Source of the DNA: Streptomyces humidus
GTDB taxonomy: Bacteria; Actinomycetota; Actinomycetes; Streptomycetales; Streptomycetaceae
DNA: 64,000 nucleotides
Assembly: GCF_014649655.1 (NCBI RefSeq)
Contig: NZ_BMTL01000001.1
Location: 186,001 to 250,000, forward strand
Direction: 5' to 3'
The notes under the pieces were generated by a model that worked only from the letters and a program-made list of their open reading frames with translations, searched no databases and had not been told where the DNA came from. Below, piece after piece: positions 18,036 to 26,842 of the stretch. The position numbers and the translations under genes are program-made. Position 1 is the stretch's first letter. Each line of letters starts with the position of its first letter.

Positions 18036-19271
18036 ATGAGCCACGACTCCACTGCCGCGCCGGAAGCCGTGGCCCGGAAGCTGTCCGGGCGACGCCGCAA
18101 GGAGATCGTCGCGGTGCTGCTGTTCAGCGGCGGCCCCATATTCGAGAGTTCCATTCCGCTGTCGGTGTTCGGGATTGACCGCCAGGACGCCGGCGTGCCG
18201 CGCTACCGCTTGCTGGTGTGCGGCGGCGAAGAAGGCCCGCTGCGGACCACAGGGGGCCTGGAACTCACCGCGCCACACGGCCTGGAGGCGATATCGCGGG
18301 CGGGCACGGTCGTCGTGCCCGCCTGGCGTTCGATCACCTCGCCGCCGCCGGAGGACGCGCTCGACGCGCTGCGCCGGGCGCACGAGGAGGGGGCCCGCAT
18401 AGTGGGCCTGTGCACCGGCGCGTTCGTGCTGGCCGCCGCGGGTCTGCTGGACGGCCGTCCGGCCACGACCCACTGGATGTACGCGCCGACGCTGGCCAAG
18501 CGCTATCCGTCCGTCCACGTGGATCCACGAGAGCTCTTCGTGGACGACGGCGACGTGCTGACGTCGGCCGGCACCGCGGCCGGAATCGATCTGTGTCTGC
18601 ACATCGTGCGGACAGATCACGGTAACGAGGCGGCGGGCGCGCTGGCCCGGCGTCTCGTGGTGCCACCGCGCCGGTCGGGCGGCCAGGAGCGCTACCTCGA
18701 CCGGTCTTTACCCGAGGAGATCGGCGCCGACCCGCTGGCCGAGGTCGTCGCCTGGGCGCTGGAGCACCTCCACGAGCAGTTCGACGTGGAGACGCTGGCC
18801 GCGCGCGCCTACATGAGCCGGCGCACCTTCGACCGCCGCTTCCGGTCGCTGACCGGCAGCGCGCCGCTGCAGTGGCTGATCACCCAGCGGGTGCTGCAGG
18901 CGCAGCGCCTGCTGGAGACGTCGGACTACTCGGTGGACGAGGTCGCGGGCCGCTGCGGCTTCCGCTCGCCGGTGGCCCTGCGCGGCCACTTCCGCCGCCA
19001 GCTCGGCTCGTCGCCGGCGGCGTACCGGGCGGCCTACCGGGCCCGCAGGCCGCAGAGCGAACGGCCGACGGACGGCGAGCCGTCCTCCCCGCCGCCACCG
19101 CCGCCGTCGCTGCACCACGAGACGCCCGGACCGGTGCCTCCGCAGATCCGGCGCACGGCGACCGCGACGGCCGGGGCGATGGGCTCGTCGGCGTCCCTGC
19201 CGTCCGAGCACGCGCGTGAGGCGTACGCGACGTCACGGGCGAGCGTGCCGGGGCAGCGCAGCGGCATGTGA
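18036..19271 (+). CDS. adpA: AdpA/BldH, AraC-family master regulator of development and antibiotic synthesis
   Basis: The 411-aa protein has an N-terminal DJ-1/PfpI-like dimerisation domain (VAVLLFSGGPIFESSIPLSVFGID near residue 30, VGLCTGAFVLAAAGLLDGR near 125-145). A C-terminal AraC/XylS DNA-binding domain follows with both helix-turn-helix units (YMSRRTFDRRFRSLTGSAPLQWL and SVDEVAGRCGFRSPVALRGHFRRQLG). The tail is proline/serine-rich and variable. A TTA codon links translation to bldA tRNA, as in known adpA genes. orn follows on the same strand. Identification is strong from domains, TTA codon and neighbours. Confidence 0.95.
   Translation: MSHDSTAAPEAVARKLSGRRRKEIVAVLLFSGGPIFESSIPLSVFGIDRQDAGVPRYRLLVCGGEEGPLRTTGGLELTAPHGLEAISRAGTVVVPAWRSITSPPPEDALDALRRAHEEGARIVGLCTGAFVLAAAGLLDGRPATTHWMYAPTLAKRYPSVHVDPRELFVDDGDVLTSAGTAAGIDLCLHIVRTDHGNEAAGALARRLVVPPRRSGGQERYLDRSLPEEIGADPLAEVVAWALEHLHEQFDVETLAARAYMSRRTFDRRFRSLTGSAPLQWLITQRVLQAQRLLETSDYSVDEVAGRCGFRSPVALRGHFRRQLGSSPAAYRAAYRARRPQSERPTDGEPSSPPPPPPSLHHETPGPVPPQIRRTATATAGAMGSSASLPSEHAREAYATSRASVPGQRSGM
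18708..18710 (+). promoter_or_regulatory. TTA (bldA-dependent) leucine codon in adpA
   Basis: Codon 225 is TTA, located in the linker between the two AdpA domains (RSLPEE). TTA is rare in Streptomyces and needs the bldA tRNA, which makes AdpA synthesis developmentally gated. Confidence 0.9.
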
Positions 19272-19317
19272 ACGACCGCGGGACGGCGGGCGGGGCCGGG
19301 ACGCCCCGGCCCCGCCC

Positions 19318-19362
19318 GGCGTCCCGTGCCCGCCCGCTCAAGGCCGCCGGGCACGGGACGCC
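19318..19362. terminator. Hairpin between adpA and orn
   Basis: A 15-bp perfect stem (19318-19332 with 19348-19362) with a 15-base loop starts about 46 bases after the adpA stop. It would end or attenuate the adpA transcript before orn. Confidence 0.65.
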
Positions 19363-19394
19363 TCAAAAGGCGACGTCAGCTTTAGGGTGGTCGC

Positions 19395-19997
19395 ATGAAC
19401 GATCGCATGGTGTGGATCGACTGCGAGATGACCGGCCTCTCGCTGTCCGACGACGCTCTCATCGAGGTAGCCGCCCTCGTCACCGACTCCGAGCTGAACA
19501 TCCTCGGCGACGGTGTGGACATCGTCATCCGCCCGCCGGACCGGGCGCTGGAGACGATGCCGGAGGTGGTGCGTCAGATGCACACCGCGTCCGGACTGCT
19601 CGACGAGCTGGCGGGCGGGACGACGCTCGCCGAGGCCGAGGCGCAGGTCCTCGCCTACGTGCGCGAGCATGTGAAGGAGCCGGGCAAGGCGCCCCTGTGC
19701 GGGAACTCCGTGGGCACGGACCGCGGTTTCCTGGCCCGGGACATGGCGGCCCTGGAGGACTACCTGCACTACCGGATCGTCGACGTCTCCTCGATCAAGG
19801 AGCTCGCCCGGCGCTGGTACCCGCGGGCGTACTTCAACAGCCCCGAGAAGAACGGCAACCACCGCGCCCTCGCCGACATCCGCGAGTCCATCGCGGAGCT
19901 GCGCTACTACCGCGAGGCCGTCTTCGTGCCGCAGCCCGGCCCCGACTCCGACACCGCGAAGTCGATCGCGGCCAAGCACGTCCTGCCCGCCTCGTAG
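19395..19997 (+). CDS. orn: Oligoribonuclease
   Basis: The 200-aa protein is a DEDDh 3'-5' exonuclease. Exo motifs are WIDCEMTGL at the N-terminus, [11 protein letters not shown] in the middle and [19 protein letters not shown] at the C-terminus. It degrades the shortest RNA oligomers, including pGpG from c-di-GMP turnover. Length is typical. The position downstream of adpA is the conserved Streptomyces order. Confidence 0.95.
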   Translation: MNDRMVWIDCEMTGLSLSDDALIEVAALVTDSELNILGDGVDIVIRPPDRALETMPEVVRQMHTASGLLDELAGGTTLAEAEAQVLAYVREHVKEPGKAPLCGNSVGTDRGFLARDMAALEDYLHYRIVDVSSIKELARRWYPRAYFNSPEKNGNHRALADIRESIAELRYYREAVFVPQPGPDSDTAKSIAAKHVLPAS

Positions 19998-20135
19998 GGC
20001 GCCGGGACGACGCCCGGGTCGGTGCCGTAACGACGCTCGGACGGCCTCGGGAAAAGCCGTGCGCGAGCACCCCTTCGGACCCTGTACACTTTTTCTCGGC
20101 CGGTAGGGAGACCACAAAGTCCAACTGCCGGGCGT

Positions 20136-20209
20136 GGTGGGTGTAGCTCAGCTGGTAGAGCACCTGGTTGTGGTCCAGGATGCCGCGGGTTCGAGTCCCG
20201 TCACTCACC
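20136..20209 (+). tRNA. tRNA-His (GUG anticodon)
   Basis: A full cloverleaf can be drawn. The acceptor stem is 20137-20143 with 20202-20208 and includes one G-U pair. The D arm begins GCTC, the anticodon stem is CCTGG/CCAGG with loop TTGTGGT and anticodon GTG at 20170-20172, and the T arm contains GGTTCGAGTCC. The extra G at 20136 opposite C73 is the tRNA-His hallmark. CCA is not encoded. Confidence 0.96.
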
Positions 20210-20214
20210 CTAGG

Positions 20215-20258
20215 AGATGGGCCCGTGATCTGCGGAAACGCAGATCACGGGCCCATCT
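20215..20258. terminator. Perfect 20-bp hairpin after tRNA-His
   Basis: Positions 20215-20234 pair perfectly with 20239-20258 around a GAAA tetraloop, starting 5 bases after the tRNA. This is an unusually long and stable tRNA terminator. Confidence 0.85.
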
Positions 20259-20483
20259 GTCGTTTGGCCACGGCCGATCCCCCGCCCATCCGACCGCGAT
20301 TCGAGCAGGGGCCGGCGAATCACATGAGCCAGGTGCGAGCGCCGGTCTTCCGGCACGCTCGCCGTGTTGTCGAGGGCCGGCAGCCGAGCCACCTCAGCCG
20401 CGGCCGACGCAACGTCGGCGCCTCTGCGTCGACCAAGACGATCGGCGACCCGTCACCGCGTTGCAGGCCGTTAGCCTGTCGGT

Positions 20484-21818
20484 ATGTCAGAGCGTGTCAT
20501 GCCCGGTCGCACGGACAGTCTGATCACCCTGGTCGCCGCGGATGCTCTGTGGGTCGATCTGACGGCCGACAGCGATGTGCCGACGGCTCCTGGGGCATTC
20601 ACCCGCTCTCCTGCCCACGCCCGGGCGGGGTACGTCCTGCTCGGCGCCCAGGTGGTGGCGACGGTGAGGGCGAGCGGCGGCCAGTGGAGTGTCCCGGAGG
20701 CCGAGGTGCGCCGGGCGGCCGCGGAACTGAACGCGGTCAGAATGGACCGGCAGGACCTGGTCCGCGTCGGTCCGGTCCGCCGGGCGCCGAGGCAGGAGGG
20801 CGACGAGGAAACACCGCTTCGTTGGCGTCGGCGCATCACGCGGGAACTGCAGGAACGGGACGGCCTCGATCAGGAGGCACGACGCGAAGCCGGCCGGCCG
20901 TACCATCTGGCGGGGATCGACTGGCGACAGATACTCGTGGAGCGGAACCGCGAGGGGACGTGGCGGCTGCCGCGTGCCGTGGTCAGGCTGCTGGATGCGG
21001 CCGAGCACGCCGAGACGCGGTGGGTGCGGGCCGCGCGGACCCGCCGGGCGGGTGCGGCCGCCACCGAGCCGCCCTCCCACCCCCGGCAGACCCCGGACGC
21101 CGACGCCCGGCGGACGACGAGCCCCGAGGGCCCCACCGTCTCGCTGCGCCCGTACGACGGAGAGCTGGAAGGCCGGCTGTACTCGGTGCTCAGCAGGAAG
21201 CCCGGCACCTCCCGCAGGGTGGCCGGGTGGGTGTGCGCCGTCTGCCGCAGCGGGCCGGCCGCAGTCCTCGACCACTGCCACGAACACGGCTACGTCCGCG
21301 CCCCCGTCTGCCAGTCCTGCAACACACTGGAACGCCCCGACCACCTGTACAGCAACGACATCCGCGTGGCCAACCGCTACACACGCCTCTTCCACACCGA
21401 CACCGAGGACTGGCTCACCCACTGGCACCGCTGCTCCGGCTGCCGCGCACGCACCACCCTGCCACTGCCGCACCTCGCCGCATGGACCGCCCACACAGCC
21501 TGCCGGTCGCTGCGCCCGACCCACCGCGCCTCCCGCGGGCGTGAGCCCTGCGGTGTCCTGCGCGTGTCCTGGACGGGCAGTCAGAACGCGCCCCGGTCCT
21601 GCCTGCTCACTGTCGCGGTCGACTTCTGTCCCTCCGGCGAGCACCGTGTCCTGGCGCGAGTCCCCTACCGCGAAGCCGCCGAGCGGTTTCGTGTGTGGTT
21701 GGCGGAGACGGCCCCCGCCGTGGCCGCCGCGGCCGGTCCTGACCGTCTGGACGGCCTCCCCGCCCAGTTCCGGCCAGTCGTCGCGGACACCAGCGGCGGG
21801 GACCTGGAACTGTTCTGA
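20484..21818 (+). CDS. Endonuclease VII-like HNH protein of unknown role
   Basis: The 444-aa protein has at about residues 250-280 the recombination endonuclease VII pattern CAVC...LDHCHEHG..R.PVCQSCN, i.e. two zinc-binding cysteine pairs framing the DHCH catalytic core. Upstream is an arginine-rich, poorly conserved region; downstream, a further cysteine pair (CSGCRA) and a C-terminal domain that I do not recognise. Family knowledge: such domains resolve branched DNA in phages and are scattered in actinobacterial accessory regions. Lying next to tRNA-His and a toxin-antitoxin pair suggests acquired DNA. The true start could be the ATG at 20484 or slightly downstream. Confidence 0.65.
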   Translation: MSERVMPGRTDSLITLVAADALWVDLTADSDVPTAPGAFTRSPAHARAGYVLLGAQVVATVRASGGQWSVPEAEVRRAAAELNAVRMDRQDLVRVGPVRRAPRQEGDEETPLRWRRRITRELQERDGLDQEARREAGRPYHLAGIDWRQILVERNREGTWRLPRAVVRLLDAAEHAETRWVRAARTRRAGAAATEPPSHPRQTPDADARRTTSPEGPTVSLRPYDGELEGRLYSVLSRKPGTSRRVAGWVCAVCRSGPAAVLDHCHEHGYVRAPVCQSCNTLERPDHLYSNDIRVANRYTRLFHTDTEDWLTHWHRCSGCRARTTLPLPHLAAWTAHTACRSLRPTHRASRGREPCGVLRVSWTGSQNAPRSCLLTVAVDFCPSGEHRVLARVPYREAAERFRVWLAETAPAVAAAAGPDRLDGLPAQFRPVVADTSGGDLELF

Positions 21819-21912
21819 GGGGACACCGGAGCCCTCGAAGACATACGGCTCGCAGCCACCACAGCAACAGCGCGACACCTCGCAACCGGGTGCGGAGTCC
21901 CCACCCACAACC

Positions 21913-21951
21913 AAAACGATATCCACTACCGCCAGCAAATGATATCGTTTT
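21913..21951. promoter_or_regulatory. Inverted repeat operator upstream of vapBC
   Basis: AAAACGATATC (21913-21923) and GATATCGTTTT (21941-21951) form a perfect 11-bp inverted repeat separated by 17 bp, 34 bp before the antitoxin start. Type II antitoxins commonly repress their own operon at such sites. It is strikingly AT-rich for this genome. Confidence 0.75.
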
Positions 21952-21984
21952 CAGGACGGAAGCATTCAGGAAGGGACCATCCGC

Positions 21985-22227
21985 ATGGCCAGAACCGTCA
22001 TCGACCTCGACGAAGACATGGTCACCGAGGCCATGCGCATCTTCGGCACCAAGACCAAGGCCAAGGCTGTCCGCCTCGCCATGGAGGACGCCGTCAAGAG
22101 ACACCTTCGCCAGGAGGGCTTCGACGCAATCGAAGCCGGGGAACTCGACTTCAGTGAGATCGTCGAGAACACGGGGCCCCGCAACGCAGACGGCTCCCTC
22201 AAGCACAACGGCGACCGGGCCGCCTGA
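21985..22227 (+). CDS. vapB: VapB-type antitoxin
   Basis: The 80-aa protein has an N-terminal DNA-binding segment RTVIDLDEDMVTEAMRIFGTKTKAKAVRLA, typical of VapB antitoxins of actinobacteria, and a C-terminal tail expected to wrap the toxin. AGGAAGGGA precedes the ATG. Its stop overlaps the toxin start as TGATG. It should neutralise VapC and repress the operon from the inverted repeat upstream. Confidence 0.85.
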   Translation: MARTVIDLDEDMVTEAMRIFGTKTKAKAVRLAMEDAVKRHLRQEGFDAIEAGELDFSEIVENTGPRNADGSLKHNGDRAA

Positions 22228-22646
22228 TGCAGGACCGCTACCTGGTCGACAAGTCCGCCCTGGCCCGCTGGACGAAGCCGAGCGTCAAGGAGGTGCTCAA
22301 GCCACTGCATGAGCGCTGCCTCCTCGCCGTGTGCCGGCCAACCGAGTACGAGATGATCCACTCCGCACGGGACAGCTCAGAAGCAACACGGATCAGCACC
22401 TGGCTCCACGCCTTCGACTACCTCCACACCGACGACCACACCTTTGCGCGCGCCCTGGAAGTCCAGCGCCACGCTCTCGACGCAGGCTTCCACCGCGCAC
22501 TGTCCCTCCCCGACCTGCTGATCGCCGCCACGGCAGAACTGCACCAGCGGACAGTCCTCCACTACGACGGCGACTTCGACATGATCGCCTCCCTCACCGG
22601 CCAACCCGCCGAATGGGTCGTACCGCCCGGCAGTGCCGACCGTTGA
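22227..22646 (+). CDS. vapC: VapC-type PIN-domain toxin
   Basis: The 139-aa PIN protein keeps the acidic residues of the nuclease centre: D8 in YLVDKSALARW, E in PTEYEMI, D in LPDLLIAATA and D in HYDGDFDMIA. It would cleave RNA when not bound by VapB. Translation is coupled to the antitoxin by a one-base overlap. All catalytic acids are present, so the toxin looks functional. Confidence 0.88.
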   Translation: MQDRYLVDKSALARWTKPSVKEVLKPLHERCLLAVCRPTEYEMIHSARDSSEATRISTWLHAFDYLHTDDHTFARALEVQRHALDAGFHRALSLPDLLIAATAELHQRTVLHYDGDFDMIASLTGQPAEWVVPPGSADR

Positions 22647-22904
22647 GCATCGAACATGCTGACGACGGGTTCGGCCGACATCACGAGGAGCCCCGGCCGC
22701 ATGCCGTCGCCTGAGCCAAGGCCATCAGGACCGGTCCACCGCCGGGCGGGGTCGCCCACATCCCGCGTTGCCCTGAGCGGCTCGATGCCGCACTCGGTGA
22801 ACTGTCCGGCCGCCTTGAGCTTGCCGTCGATGAGCTGACCGACGCGCTGTCGGCTCGGCGCGGGCGGCCCGCGGCGCGCGGGCCGCGGGCCGCCGCTCCT
22901 GCCG

Positions 22905-23960
22905 TCAGGACGAAGCCCGCTCCACCAGCTTCGTCGCCAGCACCACCTGCCGCCGCTCCGGTCCCCGGGACACCGTCGGGCGGCTGTCCGCGATCTCCGA
23001 CAGCAGCAGGTCGATCATCCTGCGGCCCATCTCCTCGATGGGCTGGCGGACGCTGGTGAGCGGCGGGTCCATATGACGGGCTATGGCCGAGTCGTCGTAC
23101 CCCACGAGCGCCACGTCCTCGGGGATGCGGCGGCCCTGCTCACGCAGGACCTGCCGGGCGCCGGCCGCCATCACGTCCGAACCCGCGAACACCGCGTCCA
23201 GGCCGGGGCGCCGGGCGAGCAGCGCGGTCATCGCGCGGCGCCCGCCCTCCTCGGTGAAGTCCCCCGGCTCGATGAGCTGTTCGTCCGCCGCGTGACCCGC
23301 GTCGCGCAACGCCTCGCGGTAGCCGTCGACGCGGCGCTGGGCGCCGTACACGTCGAGGCGGCCGGTGATGTGGGCGATCTCGCGGCGGCCGCGGGCCAGC
23401 AGGTGCTCGACGGCGGAGCGGCCGCCGCCGTAGTTGTCGGAGTCCACCGACGCCAGCGACTCGGCCGCCGACCTCGGGCCGCTGATCACGGCGGGGATCT
23501 CCAGCTGGGCGAGCAGGTCGGGCAACGGGTCGTCGGCGTGCACGGACACCAGCAGGACGCCGTCCACCCGGTGCGCGGCCAGGTACTCGGCGAGCCGGCG
23601 GCGCTCCTTGTCGCTGCCCGCGAAGATCAGCAGAAGCTGCATCTCCGTGTCCGACAGCTCGGCCCCGACGCCCTTCAGCATGTCCGAGAAGTACGGCTCC
23701 GCGAAGAAGCGGGTCTCCGACTCGGGGACGACCAGGGCGATGGCGTCCGTGCGGTTGGCGGCCAGGGCGCGGGCGGCCGTGTTCGGGACGTATCCCAGTT
23801 CGGCGACCGCCGCCTCGACGGCCGCGCGGGTCGCGTCGCTGACCCGGGGCGAGCCGTTGATGACCCGCGAGACCGTGCCGCGACCGACTCCGGCCCGGGC
23901 GGCGACCTCCTCCAGGGTCGGCCGGCGGCCGCCCCGGCTCCGCCCACTGCTGACCGCCAT
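22905..23960 (-). CDS. cebR: LacI-family repressor of cellobiose utilisation (CebR)
   Basis: The 351-aa protein has an N-terminal LacI helix-turn-helix (PTLEEVAARAGVGRGTVSRVINGSPRVS) and a periplasmic-binding-like sensor domain (ALVVPESETRFF, ISGPRSAAESLASVDSDNYGGG, PEDVALVGYDD). The ATG at 23960 starts just before the HTH; an in-frame extension to 24176 is low-complexity. Its place beside cebEFG-bglC and the presence of TGGGAGCGCTCCCA-type sites nearby identify it as CebR, which is released from DNA by cello-oligosaccharides in studied streptomycetes. It lies downstream of bglC on the same strand with a 317-bp gap that probably holds its own promoter; I see no other gene there. Confidence 0.88.
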   Translation of the reverse strand: MAVSSGRSRGGRRPTLEEVAARAGVGRGTVSRVINGSPRVSDATRAAVEAAVAELGYVPNTAARALAANRTDAIALVVPESETRFFAEPYFSDMLKGVGAELSDTEMQLLLIFAGSDKERRRLAEYLAAHRVDGVLLVSVHADDPLPDLLAQLEIPAVISGPRSAAESLASVDSDNYGGGRSAVEHLLARGRREIAHITGRLDVYGAQRRVDGYREALRDAGHAADEQLIEPGDFTEEGGRRAMTALLARRPGLDAVFAGSDVMAAGARQVLREQGRRIPEDVALVGYDDSAIARHMDPPLTSVRQPIEEMGRRMIDLLLSEIADSRPTVSRGPERRQVVLATKLVERASS

Positions 23961-24277
23961 GGTCGCCGCCTTCCGTTCGCAGCATTCAGGCCAGGAATGT
24001 AACAGTCGTGGCCCCGGCCCTCCCCGGCCCATTCTCCCTCGCCGACCGCCGGTTTCCGCACCGGGCCGACAGGAGCCGCGGCGGGGAGGGCCGGGGCCAC
24101 GACGGCGTCCGCCGCAGCCGTCCCCCAGATCCGGCCGGGCCCCGCCGCCCGTCGCGCCTTCCGCACGCCCGCGCACGCACGCTCGCAGGAGGGCGGCGCG
24201 GCACGACGGGCGGGCGCCTCAGGACGACGTGCGGGGGCCGGCCGGGGTGCGGGCCCGGGCTCCGGGACGGACCGGGC

Positions 24278-25726
24278 TCACTGCTGCTCGGCGGCCGGCA
24301 GCGCGTTGCGGCGGATCACCTCGGCGTACCAGTGGGCGCTCGCCTTGGGGATGCGGCGCTGGGTGGAGTAGTCGACGTAGACGGCGCCGAACCGCTTCGA
24401 ATAGCCGTAGCCCCATTCGAAGTTGTCCAGCAGGGACCACAGGAAGTAGCCACGCACGTCGGCTCCGTCGGCCACCGCCCGCCGCACGGCGTCCAGGTGC
24501 GCGTGCAGGTAGGCGATCCGCTGCGGGTCGTTCACCCGGCCCTCGGGAGAGACGTAGTCGTCGAAGGCGGCGCCGTTCTCGGTGACCATCAGCGGCAGCC
24601 GGGGGTGCGACGCGGCCAGGCCGGTCAGCAGGGTGTGCAGACCTTCGGGGTCGATGGCCCAGTTCATCGCGGTGAGCTGGTCGTTGGCGAGGTGGAAGCC
24701 GACGTGCTCGGAGCCGGTCCACGGGGAGTGGTCGCTCGCGCCGTGCCCGTCGTTCTTGGTGCCGGCGCCATCGCCGGAGGAGACCACGGTCGGGGCGTAG
24801 TAGTTGACGCCCAGCACGTCGATGGGGCGGGAGATCTCCTCCAGGTCGCCGTCGTGCACCAGCTCCGCCCAGTCGACCAGGTGCGCGGTGTCGGCGATCA
24901 GGTCCTCGGGGTAGGCGCCGTCCAGGACGGGGCCGGTGAAGATCCTGTTGCCGACCGCGTCGATCCGGCGGGCGGCCTCGGCGTCCTCGGGGCGGTCGGT
25001 GAGGGGGCGCACCTGGTGCAGGTTGAGCGTGAGGGAGGTCTGCGCGGACGACGGCAGGTTCGCGCGCAGCGCCCCGACCGCCAGGCCGTGGCCCAGGTTG
25101 AGGTGGTGCGCGGCGCGCAGGGTGGCGGCCGGGTCGGTGCGGCCGGGGGCGTGCACACCGGAGCCGTAGCCCAGGAACGCCGAGCACCAGGGCTCGTTGA
25201 GCGTGGTCCACAGCCCGACGCGGTCCCCGAGGGCCCGGCCCATGATCTCCGCGTAGTCCGCGAAGCGGTGCACGGTGTCGCGCTGCGGCCAGCCGCCCGC
25301 GTCCTCCAGCTCCTGCGGCAGGTCCCAGTGGTAGAGGGTGGCGACGGGGGTGATGCCCGCCTCCAGGAGCTCGTCGGTGAGCCGGCGGTAGAAGTCGAGT
25401 CCCCGCTCCACTGCGGGGCCGCGCCCGGTGGGCTGGACCCGGGACCAGGAGACCGAGAAGCGGTACGCGCCGAGGCCGAGGTCCTTCATGAGCGCCACGT
25501 CGTCGCGGTACCGGTGGTAGTGGTCGGCGGCGATGTCACCGGTGTCGCCGTTGCGCACCTTGCCGGGGGTGTGGCTGAAGGTGTCCCAGATGGAGGGGGT
25601 CCGGCCGTCCTCCGCGGCGGCGCCCTCCACCTGGTACGCGGCGGTGGCGGCGCCCCAGAGAAAGCCCGACGGGAAGGAGGTGTCGGCGGCCGGCTCGGCC
25701 TTGGTCTCGGTTCGTACGGCAGTCAT
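24278..25726 (-). CDS. bglC: GH1 beta-glucosidase of the ceb operon
   Basis: The 482-aa cytoplasmic enzyme is a family 1 glycosidase. The acid/base glutamate is in TLNEPW (E178) and the nucleophile in [10 protein letters not shown]; the N-terminus [19 protein letters not shown] is the GH1 signature. It should hydrolyse imported cellobiose and cellotriose to glucose. It follows cebG after 181 bp. A CebR-like half-operator overlaps the leader. The ATG at 25726 starts 17 residues before the signature. Confidence 0.9.
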   Translation of the reverse strand: MTAVRTETKAEPAADTSFPSGFLWGAATAAYQVEGAAAEDGRTPSIWDTFSHTPGKVRNGDTGDIAADHYHRYRDDVALMKDLGLGAYRFSVSWSRVQPTGRGPAVERGLDFYRRLTDELLEAGITPVATLYHWDLPQELEDAGGWPQRDTVHRFADYAEIMGRALGDRVGLWTTLNEPWCSAFLGYGSGVHAPGRTDPAATLRAAHHLNLGHGLAVGALRANLPSSAQTSLTLNLHQVRPLTDRPEDAEAARRIDAVGNRIFTGPVLDGAYPEDLIADTAHLVDWAELVHDGDLEEISRPIDVLGVNYYAPTVVSSGDGAGTKNDGHGASDHSPWTGSEHVGFHLANDQLTAMNWAIDPEGLHTLLTGLAASHPRLPLMVTENGAAFDDYVSPEGRVNDPQRIAYLHAHLDAVRRAVADGADVRGYFLWSLLDNFEWGYGYSKRFGAVYVDYSTQRRIPKASAHWYAEVIRRNALPAAEQQ

Positions 25727-25728
25727 GG

Positions 25729-25742
25729 AGAGAACGCTCCCA
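25729..25742. promoter_or_regulatory. CebR-like site before bglC
   Basis: AGAGAACGCTCCCA matches 11 of 14 bases of TGGGAGCGCTCCCA and touches the bglC start region, so binding could control bglC separately within the operon. Confidence 0.5.
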
Positions 25743-25907
25743 AGTGGCGAGAGGAAGGGCCGGACGGTGATCCGGCGATGGGGGGAAGCGGACGGGGGCA
25801 CGGCTCTGGGCGCCCGGCCGGGCACGGCCCGCGTGCGGGGCGGGCCGTGCGGAACGGCGACCGGGGGTGCGGGGGCGTCGGACCGGCACCCCGGCGGTCG
25901 CCCGGGA

Positions 25908-26828
25908 TCAGCCCTTGACGGCGCCCGCCATGATGCCGCCGACGATCTGCTTGCCGAAGACGACGAAGACCAGCAGCAGCGGAAGCGTGCTGATCAGCGC
26001 TCCGGCCATGACGATGCTCTGGTCGGGGGTGTAGGAGGCGCTGAGCTGGCCGAGCGCCACCTGGAGGGTGGGGTTCTCCTGGTTCAGGGCGAGGAAGGGC
26101 CAGAAGAAGTCGTTCCACGCCTGCACGAAGGTGAGCATGCCCAGGACCATCATCGCGGGCCGGGCGGCGGGCAGGACCACGTTCCAGACGATGCGGATGT
26201 TGGTCGCCCCGTCCACCTTGGCCGCCTCGATCAGCTCGTAGGGCAGGGCCTCGAGCAGGTACTGGCGCATGAAGAAGACGCCGAAGGCGCCGACCAGGGT
26301 CGGGAAGATCACCGACTCCAGCTTTCCGCCCCACCCGATGTCCGACATCAGGATGAACAGCGGGACGACGCTGAGCTGCGGCGGAATCGTCAGGGTGGCG
26401 ATGACCGCGGTCATCAGGGCGCCACGTCCGCGGAAGCGCATCTTGGCGAAGGCGTAGCCGGCCAGGGTGCAGAAGAACAGCGTGGCCGCGGTGATGCAGC
26501 CGGCCACGATGAAGCTGTTGACGATGGCCTTGCCCAAGTGGGCCTGTTCCCAGGCCGCTTGGAGGTTGCTCCACAGCCGGCCGCCCGGCAGGAACGGCGG
26601 CGGGCTGTCGAGGACCCGCTGCTGGTCGTGGGAGGCGGCCACCAGCGTCCAGTACAGCGGGAAGATCGAGCCCAGGCCGACGACGACCAGGGCTGCGTAG
26701 GTGAACGGGCCGCCGTTGAGGTGCTGTCCGGCGCCGAGCTTGAAACGGCCGCCGCTCTTGCCGGCGGAGGCGGGAAGCGGTGCCGGGGCGAGGTCCGGCG
26801 CGGTCTTGGTGGGACTGGTCGTGGTCAT
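25908..26828 (-). CDS. cebG: Cellobiose ABC importer permease CebG
   Basis: The 306-aa CUT1 inner-membrane protein has six predicted membrane segments and the EAA loop [27 protein letters not shown] that docks the ATPase. It forms a heterodimeric channel with CebF, whose gene ends 14 bp upstream. No ATPase gene is present; studied streptomycete ceb systems use the shared MsiK ATPase. Confidence 0.9.
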   Translation of the reverse strand: MTTTSPTKTAPDLAPAPLPASAGKSGGRFKLGAGQHLNGGPFTYAALVVVGLGSIFPLYWTLVAASHDQQRVLDSPPPFLPGGRLWSNLQAAWEQAHLGKAIVNSFIVAGCITAATLFFCTLAGYAFAKMRFRGRGALMTAVIATLTIPPQLSVVPLFILMSDIGWGGKLESVIFPTLVGAFGVFFMRQYLLEALPYELIEAAKVDGATNIRIVWNVVLPAARPAMMVLGMLTFVQAWNDFFWPFLALNQENPTLQVALGQLSASYTPDQSIVMAGALISTLPLLLVFVVFGKQIVGGIMAGAVKG

Positions 26829-26842
26829 CGATATCGCTCCCG

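Noticed and set aside
20136..22646. tRNA-integrated genomic island with attL/attR
   Set aside because: No second copy of the tRNA-His 3' end was found before cebR and there is no integrase in the segment.
22656..22838. Short plus-strand frame between vapC and cebR
   Set aside because: No ribosome site, no domain and composition of noncoding GC-rich sequence.
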